NCBI RefSeq assembly: GCF_015277815.1
Contig: NZ_CP063813.1
Span: 744,001 to 808,000, forward strand
From: Microbacterium atlanticum
Lineage (GTDB): Bacteria; Actinomycetota; Actinomycetes; Actinomycetales; Microbacteriaceae
DNA length: 64,000 nt
Direction: 5' to 3'
Each line of letters starts with the position of its first letter. Position 1 is the first letter of the stretch. The position numbers and the translations under genes were made by a program. Below the pieces are notes generated by a model that saw nothing but the letters and a program-made list of their open reading frames with translations, was not told the origin of the DNA and ran no database searches. This document shows positions 33,987 to 42,804 of this stretch, in pieces.

Positions 33987-34376
33987 TCAGGTGAGGGGGG
34001 AGAGGTGCTCGTGCACGGCGACCAGATCGTCGCCGCGGACCGCGAAGACGATGGTCTCGCGCTCGCGGTACGACTCCGGGCCGTCGGCGGTCGTGACCGC
34101 GGTGTCGACGCTGTGGGTGAAGACGGCGCCGCCGTCGAACACCTGCACGCGGCGGTCGCTCGAGGTGCACGACGTCACGCGCCAGCCGCTCTGGAGCCAC
34201 TCCTGCCACAGCCGCTCGTAGGCGGCGCGGTCGTCGAGCCGGCTCGGCTCGGTGTGGAAGACGAAGGTCGCGTCGCGTGCGAAGCCGGCGAAGTAGCGAT
34301 CGGTGTCGGTTGCGGCGAACGCGTCGACGATGGCGGCCGCCGCCGCTTCGACGGCCGCGGGGTCGGGTGTCGTCAT
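33987..34376 (-). CDS. NTF2-like (SnoaL/DUF4440) protein
   Basis: 129 residues with one cone-shaped NTF2-like fold: helix AAAIVDAFAATDTDRYFAGF, strand DATFVFHTEP, and the C-terminal RERETIVFAVRGDDLVAVHE. Some relatives are isomerases or hydrolases, others have no known activity. It lies 33 bases downstream of the ureohydrolase gene in the same operon and is presumably an accessory enzyme of that pathway. Confidence 0.82.
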   Translation of the reverse strand: MTTPDPAAVEAAAAAIVDAFAATDTDRYFAGFARDATFVFHTEPSRLDDRAAYERLWQEWLQSGWRVTSCTSSDRRVQVFDGGAVFTHSVDTAVTTADGPESYRERETIVFAVRGDDLVAVHEHLSPLT

Positions 34377-34409
34377 GGCTTCTCCTTCGAAGATCGGGAA
34401 CGGATGCCG

Positions 34410-35384
34410 CTACCTCGGCGCCATCGCGCTCAGCAGCTCGTACACCACATGGCTCGCCGCCACCGCGGTCAGCTGGGCGTGGTCGTAGGCCGGGGCCACC
34501 TCGACCACGTCGGCGCCGACGATCTGCAGATCGGTCAGAGCACGCAGCATCCGGAGCAGTTCCCGGCTGGTGAGGCCGCCGGCCTCGGGGGTGCCGGTGC
34601 CGGGGGCGTGCGCGGGGTCGAGCACGTCGATGTCGATCGAGATGTAGAGCGGCTTGTCGCCGACGCGGGCGCGGATGCGTTCGACGGCCGCCTCGACGCC
34701 CTGCTCCTCGACGAACTCGCTCGAGACGATCGCGAAGCCGAGGCGCTCGTCGTCTTCGAGGTCGCTCTTGGCGTAGAGCGGGCCGCGGATGCCGACGTGC
34801 ATGCTCGCCGTCAGATCGATGAGGCCCTCCTCCGACGCGCGGCGGAACGGCGTGCCGTGCGTCGTCGGCGCGCCGAAGTACGTGTCCCACGTGTCGAGGT
34901 GCGCGTCGAAGTGCAGCACCGCGACGGGACCGTGCTCGGCGTGAACCGCGCGCAGCAGCGGCAACGCGATGGTGTGGTCGCCGCCGATGACGACGAGCCG
35001 GTCGGCGCGGGTGCGAAGCTCGCGTGCGCCGGCCTCGATCTCGGCGACCGCGGCGGCGATGTCGAACGGGTTGCCGATGAGGTCTCCGGCGTCGGCGACC
35101 TGCTGCGCGCCGAATGGGAACACGTCCTGTGCCGGGTTGTACGGCCGGAGGAGGCGCGACGCCTCGCGCACGTGCGAGGGTCCGAAACGTGCGCCCGGGC
35201 GGTAGCTGACTCCGCTGTCGAAGGGCACGCCCACGACCGCCACGTCGGCGCGGCCCACTTCGTCGAGCCGGGGGAGACGCGCGAACGTCGCGATGCCGGC
35301 GAACCGGGGAACCACGCTGGCGTCGACGGGCCCGACCGGCTCGGCCTGCTGCGGGGCGTCTGTCGCGGGATCGGGATGTTGCAT
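34410..35384 (-). CDS. Ureohydrolase (agmatinase/guanidinobutyrase-like)
   Basis: 324 residues from ATG 35382-35384, after AAAGG. All di-manganese motifs are present: [20 protein letters not shown] and [19 protein letters not shown]. The enzyme hydrolyses a guanidino group, releasing urea. The loop [18 protein letters not shown] matches agmatinase-type enzymes, but agmatine, guanidinobutyrate, guanidine or a related compound all remain possible. It is the first gene of a four-gene operon and is divergent from a cupin-XRE regulator; a clear promoter lies at 35425-35453. Confidence 0.9.
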   Translation of the reverse strand: MQHPDPATDAPQQAEPVGPVDASVVPRFAGIATFARLPRLDEVGRADVAVVGVPFDSGVSYRPGARFGPSHVREASRLLRPYNPAQDVFPFGAQQVADAGDLIGNPFDIAAAVAEIEAGARELRTRADRLVVIGGDHTIALPLLRAVHAEHGPVAVLHFDAHLDTWDTYFGAPTTHGTPFRRASEEGLIDLTASMHVGIRGPLYAKSDLEDDERLGFAIVSSEFVEEQGVEAAVERIRARVGDKPLYISIDIDVLDPAHAPGTGTPEAGGLTSRELLRMLRALTDLQIVGADVVEVAPAYDHAQLTAVAASHVVYELLSAMAPR

Positions 35385-35410
35385 ATATGACAACCTTTGG
35401 TACGTTACAA
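35379..35410. promoter_or_regulatory. Candidate operator pair and plus-strand promoter between ureohydrolase and regulator genes
   Basis: Two elements share TTG...CAA ends: TTGCATATATGACAA (35379-35393) and TTGGTACGTTACAA (35397-35410, 10 of 14 positions symmetric). TTGCAT (35379) and TACGTT (35401), 16 apart, could also be the regulator's promoter. Binding there would control both directions. Confidence 0.45.
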
Positions 35411-35424
35411 GCAACTGCATCCCG

Positions 35425-35453
35425 AAGCTACGCCCGGCGACCCGGCGCGTCAA
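35425..35453 (-). promoter_or_regulatory. Promoter of the ureohydrolase operon
   Basis: TTGACG (35448-35453) and TAGCTT (35425-35430) on the minus strand with a 17-base spacer. The expected transcript start is about 35 bases before the ureohydrolase ATG. Confidence 0.7.
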
Positions 35454-35470
35454 GTGTTGGTAGGACGACC

Positions 35471-36055
35471 GTGCGAGCAATTCACCCCGACGCCGACCCG
35501 AACGCAACGCCCATCGGCGCCCGGCTGCGCGCCGCCCGCACCGGGCAGGGCATGTCGCTCGGTCAACTCGCCGACACCACCGGTCTGTCCAAGGGATTCC
35601 TCAGCCGGGTCGAGCGCGACGAGACGTCGCCCAGCGTGGCGACCCTGGTGCAGCTGTGCCAGGTGCTGTCGCTGCCGGTCGGCGCGTTGTTCGCCGAGCC
35701 CGAGATCCAGCGGATCTCGCTGGCCGAGGCGCCGCGCATCAACCTCGGCGGCGTCCACGCCGACGAGCGACTGATGTCGCCGCGCAGCGAGCATCGCGTG
35801 CAGCTGCTGCGGTCGGAGCTCGAGCCCGACGCCCACGGCGGCTCGGACCTCTACACGATCAACTGCGACGTCGAGGTGCTCCACGTGCTCGCCGGCAGCC
35901 TGACCGTGCGCTTCGCCGACCGGTCGGTGGAGCTGGCCCCGGGGGACGCCCTCACCTTCCCCGGGCGCGAACCGCACACCTGGCACGTCACCGGTGGCGA
36001 GCCGGCGTCGGTGCTGTGGGTGATCGTGCCGGCGCCGTGGAGCGGGTCGGCGTAG
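35471..36055 (+). CDS. XRE-family regulator with C-terminal cupin domain
   Basis: 194 residues from GTG 35471, preceded by AGGA. The helix-turn-helix (about residues 15-70) reads [20 protein letters not shown] with [10 protein letters not shown]. The C-terminal cupin (about 115-190) has [20 protein letters not shown] and [17 protein letters not shown]. Such regulators bind small ligands in the cupin, for example in polyamine and amino-acid catabolism, and usually repress the neighbouring genes. Divergent to the ureohydrolase operon and so very likely its regulator. Confidence 0.9.
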   Translation: MRAIHPDADPNATPIGARLRAARTGQGMSLGQLADTTGLSKGFLSRVERDETSPSVATLVQLCQVLSLPVGALFAEPEIQRISLAEAPRINLGGVHADERLMSPRSEHRVQLLRSELEPDAHGGSDLYTINCDVEVLHVLAGSLTVRFADRSVELAPGDALTFPGREPHTWHVTGGEPASVLWVIVPAPWSGSA

Positions 36056-36109
36056 GTCCGCGGCGGTGACGTCGGCGTGCTCGCCGGCGGTGTGCTGAAG
36101 ACGGATGCC

Positions 36110-36967
36110 TCAGCTCGTGGTCGCCAGCCAGGTGCGCACGTCCATCGCCTCGGGGAGGATCTCGCGCGTCTCGGCGGTGTCGGCCTGCAGTGGGTGGTCG
36201 TGCAGCCAGCGCCACATCGTGATGAGGTCGTTCCCGACGAAGCGGCGGAAGACGAACAGCGGCATGGGGAAGCGCGGTGGCGTGCGCCCGCGCACGTCAC
36301 GGTAGATCTCGCGGCACTGCGCGATGGACCTGAGGTCCGACGCGAGGTTCAGGTCTCGCCCGGCGAAGCGATCCGGGTCGTCGAACGCCTTCGCCGCGAT
36401 GGCTCCGAGGTCCCGCACGCTGAGCCATGCGACGGGGTAATCCTCTCCGAGGAGCTTCGGCATCGTGTACCAGGTGGAGGTCTGCGGAAAGTACGTCGGG
36501 TCGGTCATGAGCTCCATGAACGCCATCGGTCGCAGGACGGTCAGCGGGAGGCCGAGCCGGCGGAAGCCCTGCGCGAGCTCGATCTTGGCGTCCCACTGCT
36601 CGATGTCGCGCTTCTGATCGTCGAGCCCGGCTGACCCGTACACGACGTGCTGAACGTGTGCGCCGGCTGCCGCGGCGGCGACGTTGCGGCCCTGATCGAT
36701 CTCGACCTCGATGGACCCGGCCCGCGGCAGCTGGACGCTGTAGACGCCGTGGACGCCGGCGAACGCGGCGGCGAGCGACGCGGGATCCTTCAGGTCGGCG
36801 CGGACGACGTCGGCCCCGAGCCGCTGCAGCTCCGCCGCCTTCTTCCCGTCCGGCGAGCGGGTCAGCGCGCGGACGGTCCACCCCTCCTCGAGCAGCCGGC
36901 GCGCGACCTGCCCACCTTGGCGGCCCGTGGCACCGAGGACCGCGATCGTTCGTCCCGTCGTCGACAT
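36110..36967 (-). CDS. NmrA/HSCARG-like NAD(P)-binding protein
   Basis: 285 residues. Rossmann motif VLGATGRQGGQVARRLLEEG near the N-terminus, then VRALTRSPDGKKA typical of NmrA. VLRPMAFMEL lies in the middle. The usual Tyr-X3-Lys of active dehydrogenases is not seen, which fits sensor-like NmrA proteins that bind NADP without catalysis, though some are reductases. ATG 36967 has GGGGAAG seven bases upstream. Single gene, back-to-back with the fructan operon but with its own start 100 bases from that promoter. Confidence 0.85.
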   Translation of the reverse strand: MSTTGRTIAVLGATGRQGGQVARRLLEEGWTVRALTRSPDGKKAAELQRLGADVVRADLKDPASLAAAFAGVHGVYSVQLPRAGSIEVEIDQGRNVAAAAAGAHVQHVVYGSAGLDDQKRDIEQWDAKIELAQGFRRLGLPLTVLRPMAFMELMTDPTYFPQTSTWYTMPKLLGEDYPVAWLSVRDLGAIAAKAFDDPDRFAGRDLNLASDLRSIAQCREIYRDVRGRTPPRFPMPLFVFRRFVGNDLITMWRWLHDHPLQADTAETREILPEAMDVRTWLATTS

Positions 36968-37066
36968 GGACGTCACTTCCCCACGACATCGGCGCGGCGT
37001 CGCGCCTGTCGTGATTGCACGGCGGCGGGCGATCCGCCGTCAGGCCGATGCAGGCGGCATTCGCGC

Positions 37067-37096
37067 TTGACGCAGCGGAAGCCGATTCGCTACCGT
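37067..37096 (+). promoter_or_regulatory. Promoter of the fructan (ABC-GH91-LacI-GH32) operon
   Basis: TTGACG (37067-37072) and TACCGT (37091-37096) with an 18-base spacer; the operator starts two bases after the -10. Confidence 0.65.
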
Positions 37097-37097
37097 C

Positions 37098-37130
37098 GTG
37101 CCAAGACGTTTTGGCAAAACGTCTTGGCAC
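37098..37130 (+). promoter_or_regulatory. 33-bp palindromic LacI-type operator
   Basis: Arms GTGCCAAGACGTTTTG (37098-37113) and CAAAACGTCTTGGCAC (37115-37130) are perfect complements around one central G. Each arm holds an ACGT-centred LacI half-operator of its own, so the element can be read as two overlapping LacI sites arranged as a larger palindrome. It covers the expected transcription start, and the LacI gene lies in the same operon (41711). Confidence 0.85.
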
Positions 37131-37174
37131 ACAGCTCACCATCTCTCTACACGTCAGGAAATGGAGTCGAAGTG

Positions 37175-38497
37175 ATGAAGCTTCGCAAGCACGCGATCAC
37201 TCACGGGCGGCGCGGGATCGTCGCCGTCGCAGCCCTGGGTCTCGCCGTCGGCACCCTCGCGGGGTGCGGCGCCGGCGCCCCGAGCGGAGGAGCCACCGAG
37301 GGAGCTGGCGGGCTCACCGTCGTCGTCGAGGGCGGCGGCAAGGCCGAACTGCAGCCGATCGCCGATCTCTACACAGAAGAGACCGGCACCGAGATCACCC
37401 TCGTCGAGCTTCCGTACTCGGGTCTGTACGACCGCATCTCGTCGGAGCTGCAGGCCGGCGACCCGTCGTTCGACATCGCGGCGCTCGACGCGATCTGGCT
37501 GCCGGCGTTCGCGCCCGGCCTCGCTCCGCTCGACGACCTGTTCACCGACGAGGTCGAGTCCGACCTATTCGGCGGCCTCGTCAGCGAGGCTCAGGTCGAC
37601 GGGACATTCGTCGGCATGCCGGTCTGGACGAACTCCGAGGTGCTCTTCTACCGCACCGACCTCTTCGAAGACCCCGCCAACATGGCGGACTTCGAAGCGC
37701 AGTACGGCTACCCGCTGGCGGCGCCGACGACGTGGGAGGAGTACCGCGACGTTGCGGAGTTCTTCACACGCGACACCGACGGCGACGGCGCGGTCGACCT
37801 CTACGGCACCGACGTGAAGGGCGCCGTCGAGACCGAATGGCTCGCAACAGTCTCGCAGGCCGGCGAAGACCACATGGTCGTCGACTCCGAGAGCGGCCAG
37901 GTCACGATCGACAGCGCAGAGCACCAGGAGGCGCTCGACTACTACATCAGCCTGCTGCCGTACGCGCCGTCCGGCGCCGCGCAGCTCGACTGGGGCGGCT
38001 CGCAGAACCTCTTCTACCAGGGCAGCCTCGCGATGATGCGGTTCTGGGGCCACGCCTACCGACAGACGCCCGACGACTCGCCCGTCAAGGACAGCATCGG
38101 CGTCGCACCGATGATCGGCGGCCCGGGCGGGGTGGCGGGCGTTCCCGGTGCGTGGTACCTGTCTGTCCCGGCATCCGGAGACAACCAGGACGCGGCGAAG
38201 GAGTTCATTGCGTTCGCCTACGAGCACAACGAGCTCGCCGCCGACACCTCGCTCGGTCTCGTCGCCCGCAAGAGCGCCTTCGAAAGCAAGGAGGGGGAGG
38301 CGGGCTTCGAGAACTACCCGGCTCTCGTCGCCACGCTCGAGTCCCCGCAGTCGCTGCCGCGCCCGGCGACCCCGCAGTGGCAGGAGATCGTCGACTCGGT
38401 GCTCGTGCCGATGCTCCAGAAGGCCGTCGAACCCGGCGCCGACACCACGCAGCTGCTCTCCGACGCGAAGTCCCAGATCGAGTCGATCGTCGAGTAG
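37175..38497 (+). CDS. ABC sugar transporter, substrate-binding lipoprotein
   Basis: 440 residues of the family 1 solute-binding proteins. Lipoprotein signal with lipobox TLAGC (Cys31). Mature sequence: VVVEGGGKAELQPIADLYTE, QAGDPSFDIAALDAIWLPAF, and WTNSEVLFYRTDLFED. It captures the substrate outside the cell. By context with GH91 and GH32 genes the ligand is probably difructose anhydride or a short inulin oligosaccharide. GGAG eight bases before the ATG. First gene after the palindromic operator. Confidence 0.92.
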   Translation: MKLRKHAITHGRRGIVAVAALGLAVGTLAGCGAGAPSGGATEGAGGLTVVVEGGGKAELQPIADLYTEETGTEITLVELPYSGLYDRISSELQAGDPSFDIAALDAIWLPAFAPGLAPLDDLFTDEVESDLFGGLVSEAQVDGTFVGMPVWTNSEVLFYRTDLFEDPANMADFEAQYGYPLAAPTTWEEYRDVAEFFTRDTDGDGAVDLYGTDVKGAVETEWLATVSQAGEDHMVVDSESGQVTIDSAEHQEALDYYISLLPYAPSGAAQLDWGGSQNLFYQGSLAMMRFWGHAYRQTPDDSPVKDSIGVAPMIGGPGGVAGVPGAWYLSVPASGDNQDAAKEFIAFAYEHNELAADTSLGLVARKSAFESKEGEAGFENYPALVATLESPQSLPRPATPQWQEIVDSVLVPMLQKAVEPGADTTQLLSDAKSQIESIVE

Positions 38498-38520
38498 ACG
38501 ATCCGTCCAGAAAGCAACCC

Positions 38521-39498
38521 GTGGTGACTCTCGCACCTCCGAACCCGGTCGGGGCGGCACTTGCCGCCCCGACCGGGGGGACCCGCAAGCCGGGTCGACA
38601 CCTCAGCAAGGACGCCGGCGACCGCCGCTTCGCGCTGGTCCTCATGGCACCGGCGGCCCTGTTCCTCGCCGCCTTCGTGCTGTGGCCGCTGGTCCGGTTC
38701 GTCTACGACAGCTTCTTCGAGATCTCGCCGTTCGCCGGCGCTCCCCGCACCTTCGTGGGCTTCGCGAACTACGCGACGGCGTTCGCGTCGGAGGCCTTCC
38801 AGTCGGCGTCCGTCCGCACGGTCGTCTACACCGTGTTCGTGGTCGCCGCCGAGTTCGTGCTCGGCCTCGCGGTGGCGCTCCTGTTCACCGCGCTCGGTCG
38901 CCGGTCGGCCGTGTTCCGCACCGTCTTCATGTACCCGCTGATGATCGCGCCCGTCGTGGCGGGCCTGCTGTGGCGGTTCCTGCTCATCGACAACTTCGGC
39001 ATCGTCAACCAGCTGCTGTACGAGGCCGGCATCCTGTCGAGTCCCAGCCAGATCCAGTGGCTCAGCGACCCGAACATCGCGCTGTTCTCGGTCGCGATCC
39101 CCGACATCTGGCTGACGACATCCTTCATCACGCTCGTGCTGTTCGCGGGGCTGCAGAACGTCCCGGGCGACGTCATCGAGGCGGCGCGCATCGACGGAGC
39201 CCGCTACCCGCGGATACTCTTCAGCATCATCATCCCGCTGCTGCGCCCGGTGATCGCCGTCGCGCTGATCGTGCGTGGCATCGACGCGGCACGGGCGTTC
39301 GACATCATCCTGATCCAGACCGACGGTGGTCCGCAGGGGAGCACCACGACGCTCAGCCTGCTGATCTATCGCACCATGACCCGATTCGGCGATCCCGGCC
39401 TCGCAAGCGCCATGGGCACCGTCTATCTCATCGTCATGCTGGCCGTGGCGATCGCCGCGATCATGCTGATCTGGCGGCCAGGAGGCAGCGCACGATGA
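38521..39498 (+). CDS. ABC sugar transporter permease (MalF-type)
   Basis: 325 residues from GTG 38521, 24 bases after the binding-protein stop; GTG 38524 is an alternative. Six transmembrane helices and the ATPase-contact loop EAARIDGARYPRILFSIIIP identify the permease. The N-terminal 35 residues are cytoplasmic and Pro/Ala-rich. It pairs with the next gene, whose ATG overlaps the stop. Confidence 0.92.
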   Translation: MVTLAPPNPVGAALAAPTGGTRKPGRHLSKDAGDRRFALVLMAPAALFLAAFVLWPLVRFVYDSFFEISPFAGAPRTFVGFANYATAFASEAFQSASVRTVVYTVFVVAAEFVLGLAVALLFTALGRRSAVFRTVFMYPLMIAPVVAGLLWRFLLIDNFGIVNQLLYEAGILSSPSQIQWLSDPNIALFSVAIPDIWLTTSFITLVLFAGLQNVPGDVIEAARIDGARYPRILFSIIIPLLRPVIAVALIVRGIDAARAFDIILIQTDGGPQGSTTTLSLLIYRTMTRFGDPGLASAMGTVYLIVMLAVAIAAIMLIWRPGGSAR

Positions 39499-40331
39499 AT
39501 CCTCTCGAGACTCAGGGAAAGAGCCGCATCCTGCTGTGGGTGCTGCTCGCCGCCGCGATCATCCTCTACGGCTTCCCGTTCCTCTACCTGCTTCTCACGT
39601 CGTTCAAGCCGCCGATGGAGGCCATCGCGGTGCCGCCGTCGGTATGGCCCGACGTGTGGACGCTCGACAACTACATCTCGGCGCTCACCCGCGAGGGCGT
39701 CCCCGCGGCGCTCATCAACAGCGTGGTCACCGCCGTGATCTCGACGGTGATCTCGCTGGTGCTGGCGGTCCCCGCCGCCTACGCGATCACGAGGTTCCGC
39801 ACGCCGAGCGGCCGCGTGTTCATCGTCGCGGCGCTCGTGACCCGCATGGTGCCGACCATCGCGGTCGGCGCGCCGCTCATCGAGGTGATGCGCACGCTCG
39901 GCCTCACCGACACGTCGTTCGGGCTCGCGATCGCGCACACCACCATCTCGCTCCCGCTGTCGATCTGGCTCATGGCGAGCTTCTTCGAAGCCGTGCCCGA
40001 CGAGCTGAGCGAAGCCGCCGAGGTCGACGGCTGCAACCGCCTGCAGGCCATGGCACGGGTCGTGCTGCCGGTGGTGTCGGGCGGCCTCGCGGTGACCGCG
40101 ATCTTCGCGTTCCTCGCGTCGTGGAACGAGTTCCTCTTCGCACTGCTGCTCACCTCGGTGCGGGCGCAGACGACGCCGGTCGTGATCGCGAACTTCCAGA
40201 GCCAGTTCGGCCTCGACTGGGGCGGCATGACCGCGCTCGCCGCGGTCTACTCGGTGCCCGTCATCCTGCTGACGCTCATCCTGCAGCGGCACATCGTCGC
40301 CGGCCTCACCCTCGGCGCCGTCAAAGGCTGA
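39495..40331 (+). CDS. ABC sugar transporter permease (MalG-type)
   Basis: 278 residues, ATGA overlap with the previous gene. Six transmembrane helices and the loop EAAEVDGCNRLQAMARVVLP, which contacts the ATPase. The N-terminus FPFLYLLLTSFKPPMEA is typical of MalG-type permeases. No ATPase gene is in the operon, so a shared MsiK-like ATPase is expected to energise it. Confidence 0.92.
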   Translation: MNPLETQGKSRILLWVLLAAAIILYGFPFLYLLLTSFKPPMEAIAVPPSVWPDVWTLDNYISALTREGVPAALINSVVTAVISTVISLVLAVPAAYAITRFRTPSGRVFIVAALVTRMVPTIAVGAPLIEVMRTLGLTDTSFGLAIAHTTISLPLSIWLMASFFEAVPDELSEAAEVDGCNRLQAMARVVLPVVSGGLAVTAIFAFLASWNEFLFALLLTSVRAQTTPVVIANFQSQFGLDWGGMTALAAVYSVPVILLTLILQRHIVAGLTLGAVKG

Positions 40332-40354
40332 CCGGGATGCACGACGGAGAACTC

Positions 40355-41692
40355 ATGCACAGCACCACCCACTACGACGTGACGGCCTGGCCGCACGGTG
40401 ATCCCCATGACGACGTCGGGGCGGTGATCAACAGCATCATCGCCGACGTCAAGACCCGGCAGTCGACGACGGATGCCGCGACCGGCCGTGGCGCGCCGGG
40501 TGCGGTGATCCACCTCCCGCCTGGGGACTACCGCCTCCGCACCCAGGTGGTGATCGACATCAGCTTCCTGCGGATCCAGGGAGCAGGGCACGGCTTCACG
40601 TCGTCGAGCATCCGGTTCAACGTCCCCGAGTCCGAGTGGCCCGACCTCCACGAGCTCTGGCCGGGCGGCAGCCGCGTCCTCGTCGATCTTCCCGATGGCG
40701 AGGGCGATCGCGACCGCGCCGCCTTCCTCGTGGCGCGCCCCGGCCGTCCGCGGATCAGCTCGATCGAGTTCGTGGACTTCTGCATCGACGGGCTGCACTT
40801 CACCGGCGAGGGCGCTGACGGCAACGCCGAGAACTCGTACGTCAACGGCAAGACAGGCATCCTCGTCGTCGACGCCAACGACTCGTGTCGCGTCACCGGC
40901 ATGGGGTTCGTCTACCTCGAGCATGCGGTCGTCTTCCACAACGCCGACGCGCTGTCGATCCACGACAACTTCATCGCCGAGTGCGGCAGCTGCATCGAGC
41001 TGCGTGGCTGGGGTCAGGCGTCGAAGATCACCGGCAACCACATCGGCGCCGGCCCGAAGGGGCACTCGATCTACGCCGAGAACCACGGCGGACTGCTCGT
41101 GACCGCGAACAACGTGTTCCCGCGCGGGTCGAGCAGCGTGCACTTGCGCGGCGTGACGCGGTCGAGTGTGACGAGCAACCGCCTTCACTCCTTCTATCCG
41201 GGGATGGTGGTGCTCGAGGACGGCAGCTCCGAGAACCTCGTGGCCTCCAACCACTTCCTGCGCGACCACGAGCCGTGGACGCCGTTCTTCGGCGTCGACA
41301 ACGGGCTCGACGACGACTACGGCCTGGTGCGGATCGACGGCAGCAACAACTCGGTGATCGGCAATCACTTCTCCGAGATCGTCGCGGCCCGAGGCATCCG
41401 TCCCGCAGGCTCCCGCCCGGTGATCCTGCGGCTGGCGGGCGGCGAGGGAAATCATCTCGCCAGCAACCACGTCGTCGCGCTCGACGTCGATGCCGAGGCG
41501 AGCGACGACTGCTTCGAGGCGCAGGTCGACGCGCTGCTGGCGACCCGCGCGTCGCAGCGCCTCGCCGTGACGGCGGTGATGGTGGATGCCGCATCTACCC
41601 GCAACACGGTCCTGGATTGTGGAACCGACGACGAAGTTGTCGTAGACAGAGCAGTGAACGCGTTCCGGGCCACGCCGTCGGTCGGATCGTAG
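40355..41692 (+). CDS. GH91 enzyme: difructose-anhydride hydrolase or inulin fructotransferase
   Basis: 445 residues from ATG 40355, which has GGAGA before it; ATG 40337 is an upstream alternative. It begins YDVTAWPHGDPHDDVGAVIN, then PGAVIHLPPGDYRLRTQVVI and QGAGHGF, which I recognise as GH91 right-handed beta-helix sequence. Catalytic pair: Asp204 and Glu215 in IHDNFIAECGSCIEL, with the Asp-X10-Glu spacing of the family. There is no signal peptide, whereas inulin fructotransferases are secreted; the length also matches the intracellular difructose-anhydride hydrolases. Inference: it opens an imported difructose anhydride to inulobiose. Whether it acts on DFA I or III cannot be read. Confidence 0.85.
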   Translation: MHSTTHYDVTAWPHGDPHDDVGAVINSIIADVKTRQSTTDAATGRGAPGAVIHLPPGDYRLRTQVVIDISFLRIQGAGHGFTSSSIRFNVPESEWPDLHELWPGGSRVLVDLPDGEGDRDRAAFLVARPGRPRISSIEFVDFCIDGLHFTGEGADGNAENSYVNGKTGILVVDANDSCRVTGMGFVYLEHAVVFHNADALSIHDNFIAECGSCIELRGWGQASKITGNHIGAGPKGHSIYAENHGGLLVTANNVFPRGSSSVHLRGVTRSSVTSNRLHSFYPGMVVLEDGSSENLVASNHFLRDHEPWTPFFGVDNGLDDDYGLVRIDGSNNSVIGNHFSEIVAARGIRPAGSRPVILRLAGGEGNHLASNHVVALDVDAEASDDCFEAQVDALLATRASQRLAVTAVMVDAASTRNTVLDCGTDDEVVVDRAVNAFRATPSVGS

Positions 41693-41710
41693 AAGCCGGA
41701 GATGAACAGG

Positions 41711-42754
41711 GTGAAGCAGAAGCGAGTCACGATCAAGCAGGTCGCGGCCGAGGCCGGCGTGTCGATCACCACGGTCTCCCACGTCCTGAACGACGTCCCC
41801 GGGCTGCGGGTGAACCCCCTGACGCGCCAGCGGATCCTCGATGTGTCGAAGCGGCTGGGCTACGTGCCGAACGTGCTGGCGCAATCGCTGCGCACGCAGC
41901 GTTCGAACACCATCGGGCTCATCGGCGATGAGATCGTCACGACGCCGTTCGCGGGCAAGCTGATCCTCGGTGCGCAGGAGGTCGCAATGTCGCGCGATGC
42001 CGTGCTGTTCGTGGTCTCGACCGGGTATCAGCGCAACGTCGAGGAGCGGGCGATCGAGGAGCTCCTGCGGCGTCAGGTCGACGGCATCCTGTACGCCTCG
42101 ATGTTCCATCGCGAGGTCGAGCTGCCCGCGCGGCTCGCGTCGGTGCCGACCGTGTTCCTGAACGCTGAGTGCACCACTCCCGGCGTGCCCTGGGTGGCGC
42201 CCGACGAGGAGGCGGGCGGTCGGGATGCCGCCGAGACGCTGCTCGCCGCCGGGCACCGGCGCCTGGGGTTCATCAACAACATCGACGACATCCCGGCGTC
42301 GTCGGGTCGCCTCGAGGGCTTCCGCGCCCGGATGGCCGAGGCGGGGCTGCCCGCCGAGGAGCTCGCCGTTGTCGCCGTCGAGTCCGAGGCGCCCGGCGGC
42401 TATGAGGCGGCGAGGGACCTCCTCTCGCGCCGGCACCGGCCGACGGCGATCTTCTGCTTCAACGACCGGCTCGCGATGGGCGCCTACCGTGCTGCCGCCG
42501 AGCTCGGGCTGCGCGTTCCCGACGACGTCTCGATCGTCGGATTCGACAACCAGGAGTACGTCGCCGACGGCGTGCATCCCGGTCTCACGACGATCGAGCT
42601 GCCGCACTACGACATGGGCGTGTGGGCGGCCGAGCAGCTCTTCAACCAGATCGACGGCGCCACCGGCGACGCCCCGACCGCGCTGCTGCGCGGCCCGGTG
42701 ATCGGCCGCGACTCCGTGGCGCCGCCGGCGCAGGCCGCGTCCGACGCCGCCTGA
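41711..42754 (+). CDS. LacI-family regulator of the fructan locus
   Basis: 347 residues. Helix-turn-helix VTIKQVAAEAGVSITTVSHV with hinge PNVLAQSLRT, followed by a periplasmic-binding-like ligand domain (FCFNDRLAMGAYRAAAELGL; DVSIVGFDNQEYV; TTIELPHYDMG). GGAG touches the ATG at 41702, so GTG 41711, nine bases further, is the better start. It lies inside the operon it probably controls, through the palindrome at 37098-37130. The inducer should be a fructose-containing sugar. Confidence 0.92.
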   Translation: MKQKRVTIKQVAAEAGVSITTVSHVLNDVPGLRVNPLTRQRILDVSKRLGYVPNVLAQSLRTQRSNTIGLIGDEIVTTPFAGKLILGAQEVAMSRDAVLFVVSTGYQRNVEERAIEELLRRQVDGILYASMFHREVELPARLASVPTVFLNAECTTPGVPWVAPDEEAGGRDAAETLLAAGHRRLGFINNIDDIPASSGRLEGFRARMAEAGLPAEELAVVAVESEAPGGYEAARDLLSRRHRPTAIFCFNDRLAMGAYRAAAELGLRVPDDVSIVGFDNQEYVADGVHPGLTTIELPHYDMGVWAAEQLFNQIDGATGDAPTALLRGPVIGRDSVAPPAQAASDAA

Positions 42755-42804
42755 CCACCTGTATTCACTTTCCACGACCCGCTTCGACCGAGAGGCCGCG
42801 CACC

